From an uncultured Prochlorococcus sp. (GTDB lineage: Bacteria > Cyanobacteriota > Cyanobacteriia > PCC-6307 > Cyanobiaceae), in NCBI GenBank assembly GCA_902591865.1, contig CACJCK010000011.1, positions 1-44,382 on the forward strand: a DNA stretch of 44,382 nt. The letters are read 5' to 3'. The notes beneath the pieces are model-generated. The model did no database searches. It was not told the DNA's origin and was given only the letters and a program-made list of their open reading frames with translations. The position numbers and the translations under genes are program-made. Numbering within the stretch: position 1 is the stretch's first letter; every line of letters begins with the position of its first letter. This document shows positions 15,421-23,890 of the stretch, in pieces.

Positions 15421-16161
15421 ATGGATTTTAATAAAGCTCGAAATATAATCGGACTAAAAGTATTAAGTGATAACATCATTTGGTTGTTGATAAAAGATAA
15501 ATCCGTTTTAGTCGTAGATCCATCTGTTCACGAACCAGTTATAAGATATATAAATGAAAACAATTTTCACTTAGAAGCTATTTTGCAAACTCATCATCAT
15601 TCAGACCATATTGGAGGGACGAAGTCTCTTATTGAAAAATGGCCAAATGTAAAGGTGATTGCTTCTTCCAAAGAAAAAAAGCGAATCCCTTTTCAAAATG
15701 TATCTGTTGAAGATGGAGAAACTTTGAACATTTTAGGGGAAGAAGTAAAAATAATTGAAGTATTAGGTCATACAAGCTCACATATTGCCTTCTTTTTGAA
15801 TGGGGAAAATCCTGTTCTTTTTATTGGTGACACATTATTTTCTGGAGGCTGTGGAAGAATTTTTGAAGGAACTTATCAACAAATGTATTCTTCACTAGAA
15901 AGAATCAAATCTTTACCAAAAAATACTCTCATATATTGTGCACATGAATATACAAAGGGGAATATATTGTGGGCATTGAATCTCAAGCCAAAAGATCAAG
16001 ATATAAAAAATAAACTTTCGGAAGTTGAAAAAAAACTTTCACTTAATGAATTGACAATTCCATTTTTACTTGATGAAGAGATAAAAATAAACCTTTTCTT
16101 AAGAGCAAAAAATTTAAAAGAATTTACTTTTTTAAGAGCAAACAAAGATTTATGGGTTTAA
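15421..16161 (+). CDS. gloB: hydroxyacylglutathione hydrolase (glyoxalase II)
   Basis: 246 aa from the ATG at 15421. The frame is open back to 15250, but that part overlaps hisG in antisense and has no homology, so I reject it. It is a metallo-beta-lactamase fold with the metal motif [13 protein letters not shown], then [11 protein letters not shown] (His), [18 protein letters not shown] (bridging Asp) and [10 protein letters not shown] (His). It cleaves S-lactoylglutathione to lactate and glutathione in methylglyoxal detoxification. The C-terminal part (about residues 170-246) is the glyoxalase II substrate domain. ridA follows after 24 bp. Confidence 0.93.
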   Translation: MDFNKARNIIGLKVLSDNIIWLLIKDKSVLVVDPSVHEPVIRYINENNFHLEAILQTHHHSDHIGGTKSLIEKWPNVKVIASSKEKKRIPFQNVSVEDGETLNILGEEVKIIEVLGHTSSHIAFFLNGENPVLFIGDTLFSGGCGRIFEGTYQQMYSSLERIKSLPKNTLIYCAHEYTKGNILWALNLKPKDQDIKNKLSEVEKKLSLNELTIPFLLDEEIKINLFLRAKNLKEFTFLRANKDLWV

Positions 16162-16185
16162 ATAGATAGGTATCTTCTTAAACAA

Positions 16186-16578
16186 ATGTCCCCCAAACAA
16201 GTAATTAAAACATCAAATGCTCCAGATCCAGTAGGACCTTATAATCAAGCAATAAAAGCTGGGGATTTTATCTATTGTTCTGGTCAAATTGCTATAGACC
16301 CTGCTATAAATGAAATAACATGTTTAGGTGATATAGAGAAGGAAACTATTCAAGTTTTAAAAAATCTTGCAGAAGTTCTTAAAGCTGGTGGAGCCAAAAT
16401 AGAGGATGTAATAAAAACAACTATTTACTTAACGGACTTAAGTAATTTTCAAATTGTCAATAAAATATATAGTGATTTTTTTAATATAGAGAATCCTCCA
16501 GCAAGGGCCTGTGTGGAAGTTTCATCTCTACCAAAAGGAGTTTTAGTTGAAATAGATTGCGTCGCATTTCTAGATTAA
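16186..16578 (+). CDS. ridA: RidA family reactive intermediate/imine deaminase
   Basis: 130 aa trimeric cytoplasmic enzyme that hydrolyses reactive enamine/imine intermediates made by PLP enzymes. Family motifs are N-terminal SNAPDPVGPYNQAIKAGDFI, YCSGQIAIDP, VIKTTIYLTDLSNFQIVN, and the active-site arginine in PPARACVEVSSLPKGVLVEI. The length is typical. Both it and the upstream gloB deal with toxic metabolites, and the 24 bp gap suggests one transcript. Confidence 0.95.
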   Translation: MSPKQVIKTSNAPDPVGPYNQAIKAGDFIYCSGQIAIDPAINEITCLGDIEKETIQVLKNLAEVLKAGGAKIEDVIKTTIYLTDLSNFQIVNKIYSDFFNIENPPARACVEVSSLPKGVLVEIDCVAFLD

Positions 16579-16663
16579 TTTCTAATTATTGAGAAATTTG
16601 AAATATGAACCAATTATGCACCATAGTTGTATAGATTATAATTTGATAATTCACCTTTGATCT

Positions 16664-16891
16664 ATGTCAGCAGCAAAGCTTAATATAGATGAACTAGAAG
16701 CAGGTTATCCTTTATTTTGCAAAGCTCTTAGACTATTAATCCTAAAAGGAAACTCAGTTAAAGATATAGAAAAGACAGTGTGTTGGAGTCATCTTGAGAC
16801 TTTAAATAGATGTCTACCTGGTAGATATAAAGCTCCAACATATTTAATGGCTTTAATCAAAAGAGATATTGCAAAGCCTAATAATTATTAA
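16664..16891 (+). CDS. DUF3136 family protein
   Basis: 75 aa, soluble, with the conserved pattern LNIDELEAGYPLFCKALRLL, VCWSHLETLNRCLPGRYKAP and YLMALIKRD. This matches DUF3136, a small family of marine cyanobacteria. The helical arrangement with a conserved W-x-H-L-E-T-L-x-R-C-L-P-G-R-Y-K-x-P block hints at nucleic-acid or protein binding; the function is unknown. It is convergent with the end of the carboxysome operon (6 bp from acRAF). Confidence 0.8.
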   Translation: MSAAKLNIDELEAGYPLFCKALRLLILKGNSVKDIEKTVCWSHLETLNRCLPGRYKAPTYLMALIKRDIAKPNNY

Positions 16892-16897
16892 AAAGGA

Positions 16898-17137
16898 CTA
16901 ATCCTCTAAATAAAATTTATCAATATCCATTGAAAAGTCTTTTTCCTTTTTTGATATTTCTTTATTATCTAAAAATATTGAAAGACTTACAAAATTCTTA
17001 CCGAAGCTGATATTTGGATAGATATCCCTTTCTTTGCATAATTTCTCAATTTCTCCCATGAATTTACTAATTTTTGAGTATTGATCAAATTCAAATCTTT
17101 TTTCAATCCTGGAAGGTGATTCTCTTTCATTCCACAT
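16898..17137 (-). CDS. alpha-carboxysome RuBisCO assembly factor, pterin dehydratase-like (acRAF)
   Basis: 79 aa. It has the pterin-4a-carbinolamine dehydratase (PCD/DCoH) fold pattern: RIEKRFEFDQYSKISKFMGE, helix, ISFGKNFVSLSIFLDNKEI. The canonical enzyme active-site motif with tandem histidines is absent, in line with acRAF, a pterin dehydratase homologue that acts as a RuBisCO chaperone in alpha-carboxysome organisms. Its place as the last gene of the cso operon, 75 bp after csoS4B on the same strand, supports this over a pterin enzyme. Confidence 0.85.
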   Translation of the reverse strand: MWNERESPSRIEKRFEFDQYSKISKFMGEIEKLCKERDIYPNISFGKNFVSLSIFLDNKEISKKEKDFSMDIDKFYLED

Positions 17138-17212
17138 TACATTCTTTATTCAAGACTAATTAACACTATACATTCAACAAAGTTTCTCAATAAATTTTTG
17201 AAGTTAAAATTT

Positions 17213-17461
17213 TTAGTCACTCTCCCAATAATCAATAATACCTCCAATGGTTAAATCGGTTTGAACTTCTGGATTAGGACATGCAAATCTAGCAGCAGAG
17301 CCACTAGCAGTAAAAACCCAGTTACCTTCTCTGGCTCCAACAGGATCAACAGCAACTAATTTCTTTCCTTTATTATTTTCTAAAATTCGTAAATTCATAT
17401 GACCTAATCCAGCGACTCTTTGAGTGCATACCATCCTTCCTAATACCTTCATAATTTCCAC
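17213..17461 (-). CDS. csoS4B: carboxysome vertex protein CsoS4B
   Basis: 82 aa bacterial microcompartment pentamer protein (BMC-P, EutN/CcmL family) that caps the icosahedral vertices of the carboxysome shell. Its pattern is MKVLGRMVCTQRVAGLGHMN, VAVDPVGAREGNWVFTASGS, and the conserved end DLTIGGIIDYW. It is a paralogue of the upstream csoS4A, sharing the VDxVGxxxGxWV and DLTIxGIIDxW blocks. It lies 18 bp downstream of csoS4A. Confidence 0.95.
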   Translation of the reverse strand: MEIMKVLGRMVCTQRVAGLGHMNLRILENNKGKKLVAVDPVGAREGNWVFTASGSAARFACPNPEVQTDLTIGGIIDYWESD

Positions 17462-17479
17462 AATTTATATCCTCCTTTT

Positions 17480-17731
17480 TTATGACTTATCAGGATCCCA
17501 ATGATCAATTATCCCAACAATCGTCAAATCACTTGGATAAGATTTACTTCCCGCTGCTTCCCTAGCTGCAGAACTTCCAACACAAATAACCCAATCTCCT
17601 GGCTTACAGCCAACAGCATCAACTGCAACTTTATTAGAAGAACCATCTAATACAACCTGCAGATGTTTATGTTCAAAGCCAGGAATCCGGTTGGTAGAAA
17701 CAAGTGGTTTTACAACCTTGCAAATTAACAT
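17480..17731 (-). CDS. csoS4A: carboxysome vertex protein CsoS4A
   Basis: 83 aa BMC-P pentamer protein of the shell vertex, with the pattern ICKVVKPLVSTNRIPGFEHK, VAVDAVGCKPGDWVICVGSS, AAREAAGSKSYPSDLTIVGI and IDHWDPDKS. It starts 2 bp after the csoSCA stop codon, so the two are tightly coupled. Two vertex paralogues, A then B, is the normal alpha-carboxysome arrangement. Confidence 0.95.
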   Translation of the reverse strand: MLICKVVKPLVSTNRIPGFEHKHLQVVLDGSSNKVAVDAVGCKPGDWVICVGSSAAREAAGSKSYPSDLTIVGIIDHWDPDKS

Positions 17732-17733
17732 AA

Positions 17734-19263
17734 TTAGTGAGCCTCCTCTGTTTTTTTATCTATAGACATTCCAATAATTTGGGCGGAATGAATATTGTCC
17801 CTATCTCTAATACTAGAGCAAGTATGTAACAAACCTTGATCAACTAAATTTTTATATCTAATTGATATCGCATTATTAACTCTTTCACAATCTTTTATTG
17901 CCCTCTCTTTTGCGCCGGGTACTTTGCCAGAGTAATCAAATCTAATTACTACAGGAATAGGTAGATCTTGAGAAACATTTAATCCAGTAAAAATCTTCAC
18001 TCCTACATCTAAATCTGGAGCCCCTTCTTCGACTGTATCTAAATGAGCAAAATAAGTTAAATTTCTGAGATGTACTTCCTTGAAACCTATACCTACTCCA
18101 ATAAATCTCTCTGCATGTCCAATATCTTTATAAGAACCATTATGAAAACTCTTAACATAATCAATTTGAGAAATATTATTGACAATTAAATTATACGTAA
18201 ATTTTTCCAGTCCACTGAGTTTATCTTTTGAAGATTGCTTAGAAATTGTCTGGCAAATTTCTCTTTCTGCATCCTCTATTGAGAAATTTATTGTTGAATT
18301 ATAAATTTCTAATGTAGAAATAGTTTTTTCTAAATCTATACCGCCATTGCCAGTTGATAAATGTATTTTTAATGAATCAGTGTCTGTATCAAGTCCAATT
18401 AACATTAAATCCACAGAAGCTCCGCAGCAAAAGCTATTCTCTACAGCCTCTTTGAAAGCATATAATTTATTTCTACCTTCTGCTGCAGCTAACTCGTCAT
18501 TACTCCCATGAGCTGCGCATCCCTGATGCAAAGGATCCACAGAACTAAAATGATAAGTTACAACTTTTAAATACCTGGTATCTTTATGAGATTCATTAGG
18601 AACATTCTCTCTATATCTTTTATGTTCAGTTTTTACCCATCGATTAACGGTATTTTCAATATCAAACAGTGCTCCAGCATGGGATCTTCTTCTTACTGAA
18701 CTAAAAGGTATTCTCATTACATAAGCAACTGAATGAGCTAATCTTCCATCTGAACAAGGAGTTATATCAAGTAAATGTATTCCACAATCTAAGAGAAATT
18801 TTTCAAAGTCTTTCGCATCCCTACTTCCAGCAGCACCTTCAAGTGGATCATTTTTAAAAAAATTATCGCTAAGTTTCTCATGCTGTTTGAAAGCACACCA
18901 TGCATATAAAGCCCTCATATCAAGAGGTTTAACCCAAGATTTATCTAATACATGTAGGGGTAAATCTATTCCCAAATTTTTTCTTGATATTTTCTGAGCT
19001 TTATTTATAAAATCTTCGTGATGTTGAATTCGAGCAATTTCCTTGAGAGTTGGAACAATTTCGTCAAAATCACTTTTTATTTTACTTTCATACCTAAATA
19101 GATTTTCGTTTTGGATATTGTTGGTTAATTTATGAGACTTTCCAGAATTTGGGAAATTATTTGATTCTTTAGTTTGTATATGGATATTTTCAGTAAAAGT
19201 TTTCATTGGAGCTGTTGGGCCCAATGTGAAGTTCTTGGCTTTAGCCAGTCCTCTTAAAGGCAT
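17734..19263 (-). CDS. csoSCA: carboxysomal carbonic anhydrase CsoSCA
   Basis: 509 aa, the usual size. It turns bicarbonate into CO2 inside the carboxysome. The zinc site is visible: TPCSDGRLAHS gives Cys170 and the Asp172/Arg174 dyad, VTYHFSSVDP gives His238, and HQGCAAHGSND gives Cys249. These three zinc ligands keep the spacing of the Halothiobacillus enzyme (Cys-His-Cys) within one residue. The N-terminal ~60 residues are polar and probably disordered; such N-terminal peptides bind RuBisCO in other species. The C-terminal part is the degenerate second half of the fused beta-CA dimer. It lies 7 bp after csoS2. Confidence 0.96.
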   Translation of the reverse strand: MPLRGLAKAKNFTLGPTAPMKTFTENIHIQTKESNNFPNSGKSHKLTNNIQNENLFRYESKIKSDFDEIVPTLKEIARIQHHEDFINKAQKISRKNLGIDLPLHVLDKSWVKPLDMRALYAWCAFKQHEKLSDNFFKNDPLEGAAGSRDAKDFEKFLLDCGIHLLDITPCSDGRLAHSVAYVMRIPFSSVRRRSHAGALFDIENTVNRWVKTEHKRYRENVPNESHKDTRYLKVVTYHFSSVDPLHQGCAAHGSNDELAAAEGRNKLYAFKEAVENSFCCGASVDLMLIGLDTDTDSLKIHLSTGNGGIDLEKTISTLEIYNSTINFSIEDAEREICQTISKQSSKDKLSGLEKFTYNLIVNNISQIDYVKSFHNGSYKDIGHAERFIGVGIGFKEVHLRNLTYFAHLDTVEEGAPDLDVGVKIFTGLNVSQDLPIPVVIRFDYSGKVPGAKERAIKDCERVNNAISIRYKNLVDQGLLHTCSSIRDRDNIHSAQIIGMSIDKKTEEAH

Positions 19264-19270
19264 TATTTAC

Positions 19271-21568
19271 TTAACCTCTTGCACCACCTGAAAAGGTAAC
19301 AAGTTGTCCTTCACGAGTATTCCCACTAGATCCAGTTATCAAAAAATCTGGTTTTTCTGTTTCCTCATTTCTTTTAACATCCATAGGGGGCATAGCGCTC
19401 ATAAATCCTGCTCTTGATGGATTTCGCTTTCTAGAGGAAGCTCCCTCTGTACCTGTTACCTTATCACCGCGATCCCAATCATCTCCAGTTACGTTTCCTA
19501 CTGATTGTCCTTCACCAGTAATCCTTGATGTGACTCTTTTTTCTGGTGTCTTTGCAGCACGGTCTGCCTCTTCAATTTCCATTTTTTGTTTATAAGTAAT
19601 ATTTTTATTCGGTTCAAATCTAAATTTTTCAGTCCCAGTGACCTTATCAACTGCCATATCAAAAGGTCCTGTTACCTTTGAACCATTTTCATATTCATTA
19701 CCTGAAACTCCTTGAGTATTTTTTTCAGAATACTTGTCTCTTGATGGTGATTTAACAGAGAATTCATTCCAAGAGTTACCTGCTGACTTTTCTGGATTCG
19801 CATAAGCAGTGTCATTTGGAGGATTATCACAAGCTTGTGAGAACTGATCTCCACCAACATAAGGAGTCCCTGTTAGATTTTTACACGCACCTTTTTTAGC
19901 ACCTGTCATTACTCCGCCAATTCCTGGTTGTTGTCCTGTAAGTCTGGCATTTGAATTATTTCCAGAATTAACAGTTGATCGGGATTTCATATCTTCAGAA
20001 GTTTCAGCATTACAATTCTCATTAATCTGATCTAAGCCTGAGTATGGTGTTCCGGTTAACACTTTGCATGAACCTGGTTCGTCTCCAGTGACTATTTTTG
20101 ATCTTCCTGTCATAGTCCCACTTATTAAATTAGACTTTGAAGAAAGGCTTAAACCAACTTTCCTAGCTTCTGGTTTTGGTTTTGAACCGCAGTACTTCTC
20201 ATATTGCTGAGATCCTATGTACTCATCACCAGTTATATTTTTGCAACTCCCATGTTCATTGCCAGTCATATGGTCTGATCTTCCTACCCCTGTACCAGTT
20301 ATATTATTCCCATTAAGAGTGTTGTAACTGCCTACTTTCTCAAATGCTTTACCTTGTGGATTTGGATCAGAGCCAAGATATTGATCTCCAGTTAACTGAT
20401 GTCCAGAACCTGATTCATCTCCAGTAACTAAGGTTGATCTCCCAGGAAGAGATCCAGATACTTTTAATCCATCAATTGTAGTGCTGTGTTTTACCTTTGA
20501 AGGATTTTTTGGGACATCACCGCAATACTTCTGTGATTGATTAGCAGATATATATTCAGTACCTGTAAGGTTTTTACAAGTCCCAGGCTCATCGCCTGTG
20601 ACCTTCTCAGATCTACCAACTTCATTTCCTGTTACTTTATTACCTGATGTTGTTGCGGTAACAGTAGATCTAACTGGTTGTTTATAACTAGGTCTATCTT
20701 GACAAAATTGATCAACAACCTCTGTTCCCATATATTGGGTACCAGTAACTGTTCTGCATGTACTTGCCTCATTACCTGTAGTTTTAAAAGATCTATTGGC
20801 TTGTGTTCCAGTAACAATTTGACCAGAATCAGTTTCACTTTTGCCAACTTTCCAACTAGCATCAGCAATATTTTGTTTGGCTCCATTTTTATTTGGACCG
20901 CATGGTCTACATTTACCATTACCTTTTTTGCCTGTGGCACCAGTTTTACTTCTTAGCTCCCTTACTCTTTGAGAAATCTCTCTACTACTTAAGTCTGGGT
21001 CTCCCCTTCTAGCTAAAGAAGCGGCACTAGTATTTTGTTTGGTTGCTGATTTACCATGCTTGGATTGAGCTTCTCTTCTCGCTAAAACAATATCTCTGCT
21101 TGTATTAGTAATAGGTTTTCGCTTCTGATTAATTCTTCTTTTAACGGTTTGTTTTGGCGACTTATTTTCTGTACTAGTTGAATCTTGACTTTCTTGATTT
21201 TTACTCATAACTGATTTAACTATATTTACAGAACTCTCTTTTTTTACATCAGTACGCGTTCTATCGGATGAAGTTATAGCTGATTTCCCATGGGTAGACA
21301 TTGCTTTTCTTCTCTCTATGACTAATTCTTTACTAGATAAAGTTGTCGAAGAAAACTTTCTACTTACCTGATTTTTTGGAATATGTTTTGTAAGTGGTTT
21401 AGAAATATTTTGATTTTTAGGCGAAGACTGAGTCCCAGAAATCTGTATATCTTGAGAAGATCGAACTCTATCTTTAGTTTTTGAAGAATAGGTAGCAGCT
21501 TTTTTACCGCTATCACTCATCGCTTTTCTTCTTTCTAGTGCAATCTCTCTACTGGTTTTTTTTGACAT
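19271..21568 (-). CDS. csoS2: carboxysome scaffold protein CsoS2
   Basis: 765 aa intrinsically disordered scaffold that links RuBisCO to the shell. The N-terminal region has four basic repeats (N1 about 6-24, N2 79-97, N3 157-175, N4 194-212), each with the S-R/K-E/D-I/L ... RR-x-A/R pattern. These repeats bind RuBisCO in characterised systems. The middle region (about 236-600) holds six repeats with VTG/TG motifs, Y-x-G and mostly paired Cys. The third (LPGRSTLVTGDESGSGHQLT) has no Cys. The C-terminal region (about 600-765) carries further TG motifs for shell binding. No frameshifted short form is evident by eye. It follows cbbS after 90 bp containing a terminator-like hairpin. Confidence 0.96.
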   Translation of the reverse strand: MSKKTSREIALERRKAMSDSGKKAATYSSKTKDRVRSSQDIQISGTQSSPKNQNISKPLTKHIPKNQVSRKFSSTTLSSKELVIERRKAMSTHGKSAITSSDRTRTDVKKESSVNIVKSVMSKNQESQDSTSTENKSPKQTVKRRINQKRKPITNTSRDIVLARREAQSKHGKSATKQNTSAASLARRGDPDLSSREISQRVRELRSKTGATGKKGNGKCRPCGPNKNGAKQNIADASWKVGKSETDSGQIVTGTQANRSFKTTGNEASTCRTVTGTQYMGTEVVDQFCQDRPSYKQPVRSTVTATTSGNKVTGNEVGRSEKVTGDEPGTCKNLTGTEYISANQSQKYCGDVPKNPSKVKHSTTIDGLKVSGSLPGRSTLVTGDESGSGHQLTGDQYLGSDPNPQGKAFEKVGSYNTLNGNNITGTGVGRSDHMTGNEHGSCKNITGDEYIGSQQYEKYCGSKPKPEARKVGLSLSSKSNLISGTMTGRSKIVTGDEPGSCKVLTGTPYSGLDQINENCNAETSEDMKSRSTVNSGNNSNARLTGQQPGIGGVMTGAKKGACKNLTGTPYVGGDQFSQACDNPPNDTAYANPEKSAGNSWNEFSVKSPSRDKYSEKNTQGVSGNEYENGSKVTGPFDMAVDKVTGTEKFRFEPNKNITYKQKMEIEEADRAAKTPEKRVTSRITGEGQSVGNVTGDDWDRGDKVTGTEGASSRKRNPSRAGFMSAMPPMDVKRNEETEKPDFLITGSSGNTREGQLVTFSGGARG

Positions 21569-21605
21569 AATCTTCGAATTTAAAAATCTTTTAAAAAACT
21601 CTTTT

Positions 21606-21636
21606 AAAAACTTTCTCCAAAAAATTTTGGAGAAAG
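21606..21636 (-). terminator. hairpin plus T-run between cbbS and csoS2
   Basis: On the minus strand CTTTCTCCAAAA and TTTTGGAGAAAG form a perfect 12 bp inverted repeat (21611-21636) with almost no loop, followed by TTTTT (21606-21610). It sits in the 90 bp gap downstream of cbbS and upstream of csoS2. It has the shape of an intrinsic terminator, probably a partial one or an mRNA 3' end stabiliser, that would set cbbLS expression above the scaffold genes. Confidence 0.75.
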
Positions 21637-21658
21637 ATATTTACTACATGAAGTAGAT

Positions 21659-22000
21659 TTAACGTCCTTGGAAAACAACAAAAGCTGTTCCTTGGCTTTG
21701 AGTGTAAGCATCGTATCCGATGATTCTTACATGGTGATCAGGATATGCTCTATGACAAGCCTCCAATTCACTTACAACCAAGTTAAGATCTTTTTCCCCA
21801 AAGAATGGGAGCTTCCAATAAGACCAATAAGTTTGCATACTTCCACTAGGATGAACATGCTCAATAACAGGACTCCAGCCTTGAGCAATAATGTATGCAA
21901 TTTGATCGTATATTTCTTCCTGGGTCATCGGTGGTAAGAAACCGAATGTTTCCAGGGTTGCAACTGTTTGATAGTCGCCTACTGTGCTCTGGAAAGGCAT
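21659..22000 (-). CDS. cbbS: RuBisCO small subunit, form IA
   Basis: 113 aa. Motifs of the small subunit are TFGFLPPMTQEEIYDQIAYI, YWSYWKLPFFGEKD and ELEACHRAYPDHHVRIIGYD. It lacks the longer hairpin loop of plant proteins, as in cyanobacterial form IA. It assembles with CbbL as L8S8 inside the carboxysome. It lies 93 bp downstream of cbbL, across a hairpin. Confidence 0.97.
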   Translation of the reverse strand: MPFQSTVGDYQTVATLETFGFLPPMTQEEIYDQIAYIIAQGWSPVIEHVHPSGSMQTYWSYWKLPFFGEKDLNLVVSELEACHRAYPDHHVRIIGYDAYTQSQGTAFVVFQGR

Positions 22001-22054
22001 AATTAATTAAAATGTGAATGAAATTACTCGTAATAGAACGAGATTTGTAGAAGT

Positions 22055-22079
22055 TTGAGGAGAAGAAGAATCTCCTCAA
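22055..22079 (-). promoter_or_regulatory. intercistronic hairpin between cbbL and cbbS
   Basis: A perfect 9 bp stem, TTGAGGAGA and TCTCCTCAA around a 7 nt loop, in the 93 bp cbbL-cbbS spacer. It has no T-run after it on the minus strand, so it is more likely an mRNA stability or processing element than a terminator. Confidence 0.6.
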
Positions 22080-22093
22080 TTTTGAAATCTTTT

Positions 22094-23509
22094 TTAACCT
22101 TGAACGTCAAGCTTGTCGACAGTATCAAATTCAAACTTGATTTCCTTCCAGGTTTCAAGAGCAATAGCTAATTCAGGACTGTGCTTAGCTGCTTCCATAA
22201 GGATGTCTCTACTCTCTTTTTCGATTTCGCGACCAGCATTACGTGCCTTAACACAAGCTTCTAAAGCAACTCTATTAGCTGCAGCTCCAGCAGCTGAACC
22301 CCATGGATGACCATGTGTTCCTCCACCAAACTGAAGACAAGAATCATCTCCAAAAATCGCTAAGAGTGCAGGCATATGCCAAACGTGAATACCACCTGAT
22401 GCGACAGCAAATACTCCTGGCATCGAACCCCAATCTTGATCAAAGAAGTTACCTCTTGATCTATCTTCAGGAACAAATGATTCTCTTAAGTTGTCAATGT
22501 AACCAAGAGTTGTTTGACGATCACCCTCAAGTTTTCCAACAACAGTTCCGGTATGTAATTGATCTCCGCCGGAGAGTCTCAAACATTTTGCTAGAACTCT
22601 GAAATGGATTCCATGCTTGGGATGTCTATCAATAACAGCATGCATAGCTCTGTGAATATGCAGAAGCATGCCATTTTTGCGACACCAGTTTGCTAAACCA
22701 GTATTTGCAGTAAAACCACCAGTTATATAATCATGCATGATGATTGGCATATCTAGCTCTTTTGCAAATTCAGCTCTCTCATAGAGTTCTTCAGGAGTGT
22801 TTGCAGTACAGTTTAAGTAGTGACCTTTAACTTCACCAGTTTCTTGCTGAGCAAGCTTAACTGCTTCTGCAACAAACTCAAATCTTTCTCTCCAACGCTG
22901 GAATGGTTGAGAATTGATATTCTCATCATCCTTCGTTAAATCTAGACCGCCTCTAAGACACTCATAAACTACTCGACCATAGTTTTTACCAGACAAGCCT
23001 AATTTAGGTTTAATGGTACAACCAAGAAGAGGTCTTCCATATTTGTTCAAACGATCTCTTTCTACTACAATTCCATTCGGTGGACCACCGCAAGTTTTGA
23101 TAAAAGCGATTGGGAATCTAATATCTTCTAGACGTAAGTGTCTTAGAGCTTTAAAACCAAAAACGTTACCAACTAGAGATGTTAAAACGTTTGTAATTGA
23201 ACCTTCTTCAAAAAGATCTAAAGGATATGCAATAAAAGCATAGAAAGCTTCGGGATCTCCTGGAACGTCTTCGATTCGATAACAACGTCCTTTATAAAAT
23301 TCTAAATCTGTAAGTAACTCGGACCAAACTGTTGACCAAGTACCTGTTGAAGATTCAGCTGCAACAGCTGCTGCAACTTCTTCTCTTGGAACACCTTCTT
23401 GACCTGTGCATTTGAAACAGGCTAGCAAATCGGTGTCTAGGGGTACATATTCAGGAGTCCAGTAGGTATCTCTGTACTCCTTTACCCCTGCATCATACTT
23501 CTTACTCAT
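22094..23509 (-). CDS. cbbL: RuBisCO large subunit, form IA
   Basis: 471 aa ribulose-1,5-bisphosphate carboxylase/oxygenase large chain; it fixes CO2 to give two 3-phosphoglycerates. The active-site carbamylated lysine is in [17 protein letters not shown]. Other motifs are [19 protein letters not shown], loop 6-adjacent [10 protein letters not shown] (the mobile lysine) and [20 protein letters not shown]. The form IA type is inferred from the alpha-carboxysome operon around it. It lies 69 bp downstream of csoS1. Confidence 0.98.
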
Positions 23510-23578
23510 AAGGATAAATTTAGGTCTGTGTAGGGAAAATAATTATTGTGCAAAATTGATAAATCTTGCTTTACTTAA

Positions 23579-23890
23579 TTAGTCCTTCTGACCAAGGAAT
23601 TCACCATTACCTAGAGCAGGTTCAACTTCTCTGTGAGGACGAGCAATGATGTGAGCTGCAACTAAACCGTCACCAACTCTTTCACAAGCATCAGCACCAG
23701 CTCTTACAGCTGCGTTAACTGCGCCTGTTTCGCCTCTAACTAATACTGTGACATAACCGCCACCGACGAATTCGCGACCGATAAGACGAACTTCTGCTGC
23801 CTTGGTCATTGCGTCTGCTGCTTCAATTGCAGGTACAAGTCCGCGTGTCTCGATCATGCCGAGAGCGATACCCATTGTTTCTGTAGCCAT
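23579..23890 (-). CDS. csoS1: carboxysome shell hexamer protein CsoS1
   Basis: 103 aa single BMC domain (BMC-H) covering nearly the whole protein: MGIALGMIETRGLVPAIEAA, REFVGGGYVTVLVRGETGAV, AVRAGADACERVGDGLVAAH, IIARPHREVEPAL. Hexamers tile the carboxysome facets and form small pores. It is the first gene of the operon and the only single-BMC shell gene seen here, as expected for Prochlorococcus. The 327 bp upstream of it probably hold the operon promoter. Confidence 0.96.
   Translation of the reverse strand: MATETMGIALGMIETRGLVPAIEAADAMTKAAEVRLIGREFVGGGYVTVLVRGETGAVNAAVRAGADACERVGDGLVAAHIIARPHREVEPALGNGEFLGQKD

Noticed and set aside
20632-20940. Frame overlapping csoS2 in another reading frame, and the idea of a -1 frameshift product
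   Set aside because: The repeats of csoS2 create long alternate frames. Programmed frameshifting is known in some csoS2 genes, but I could not identify a slippery site with a following structure here.
22303-22602. Open frame antisense to cbbL
   Set aside because: Shadow of a highly constrained gene; no start context or family match. The same holds for the other antisense frames in cbbL, chlB, accA and gor.
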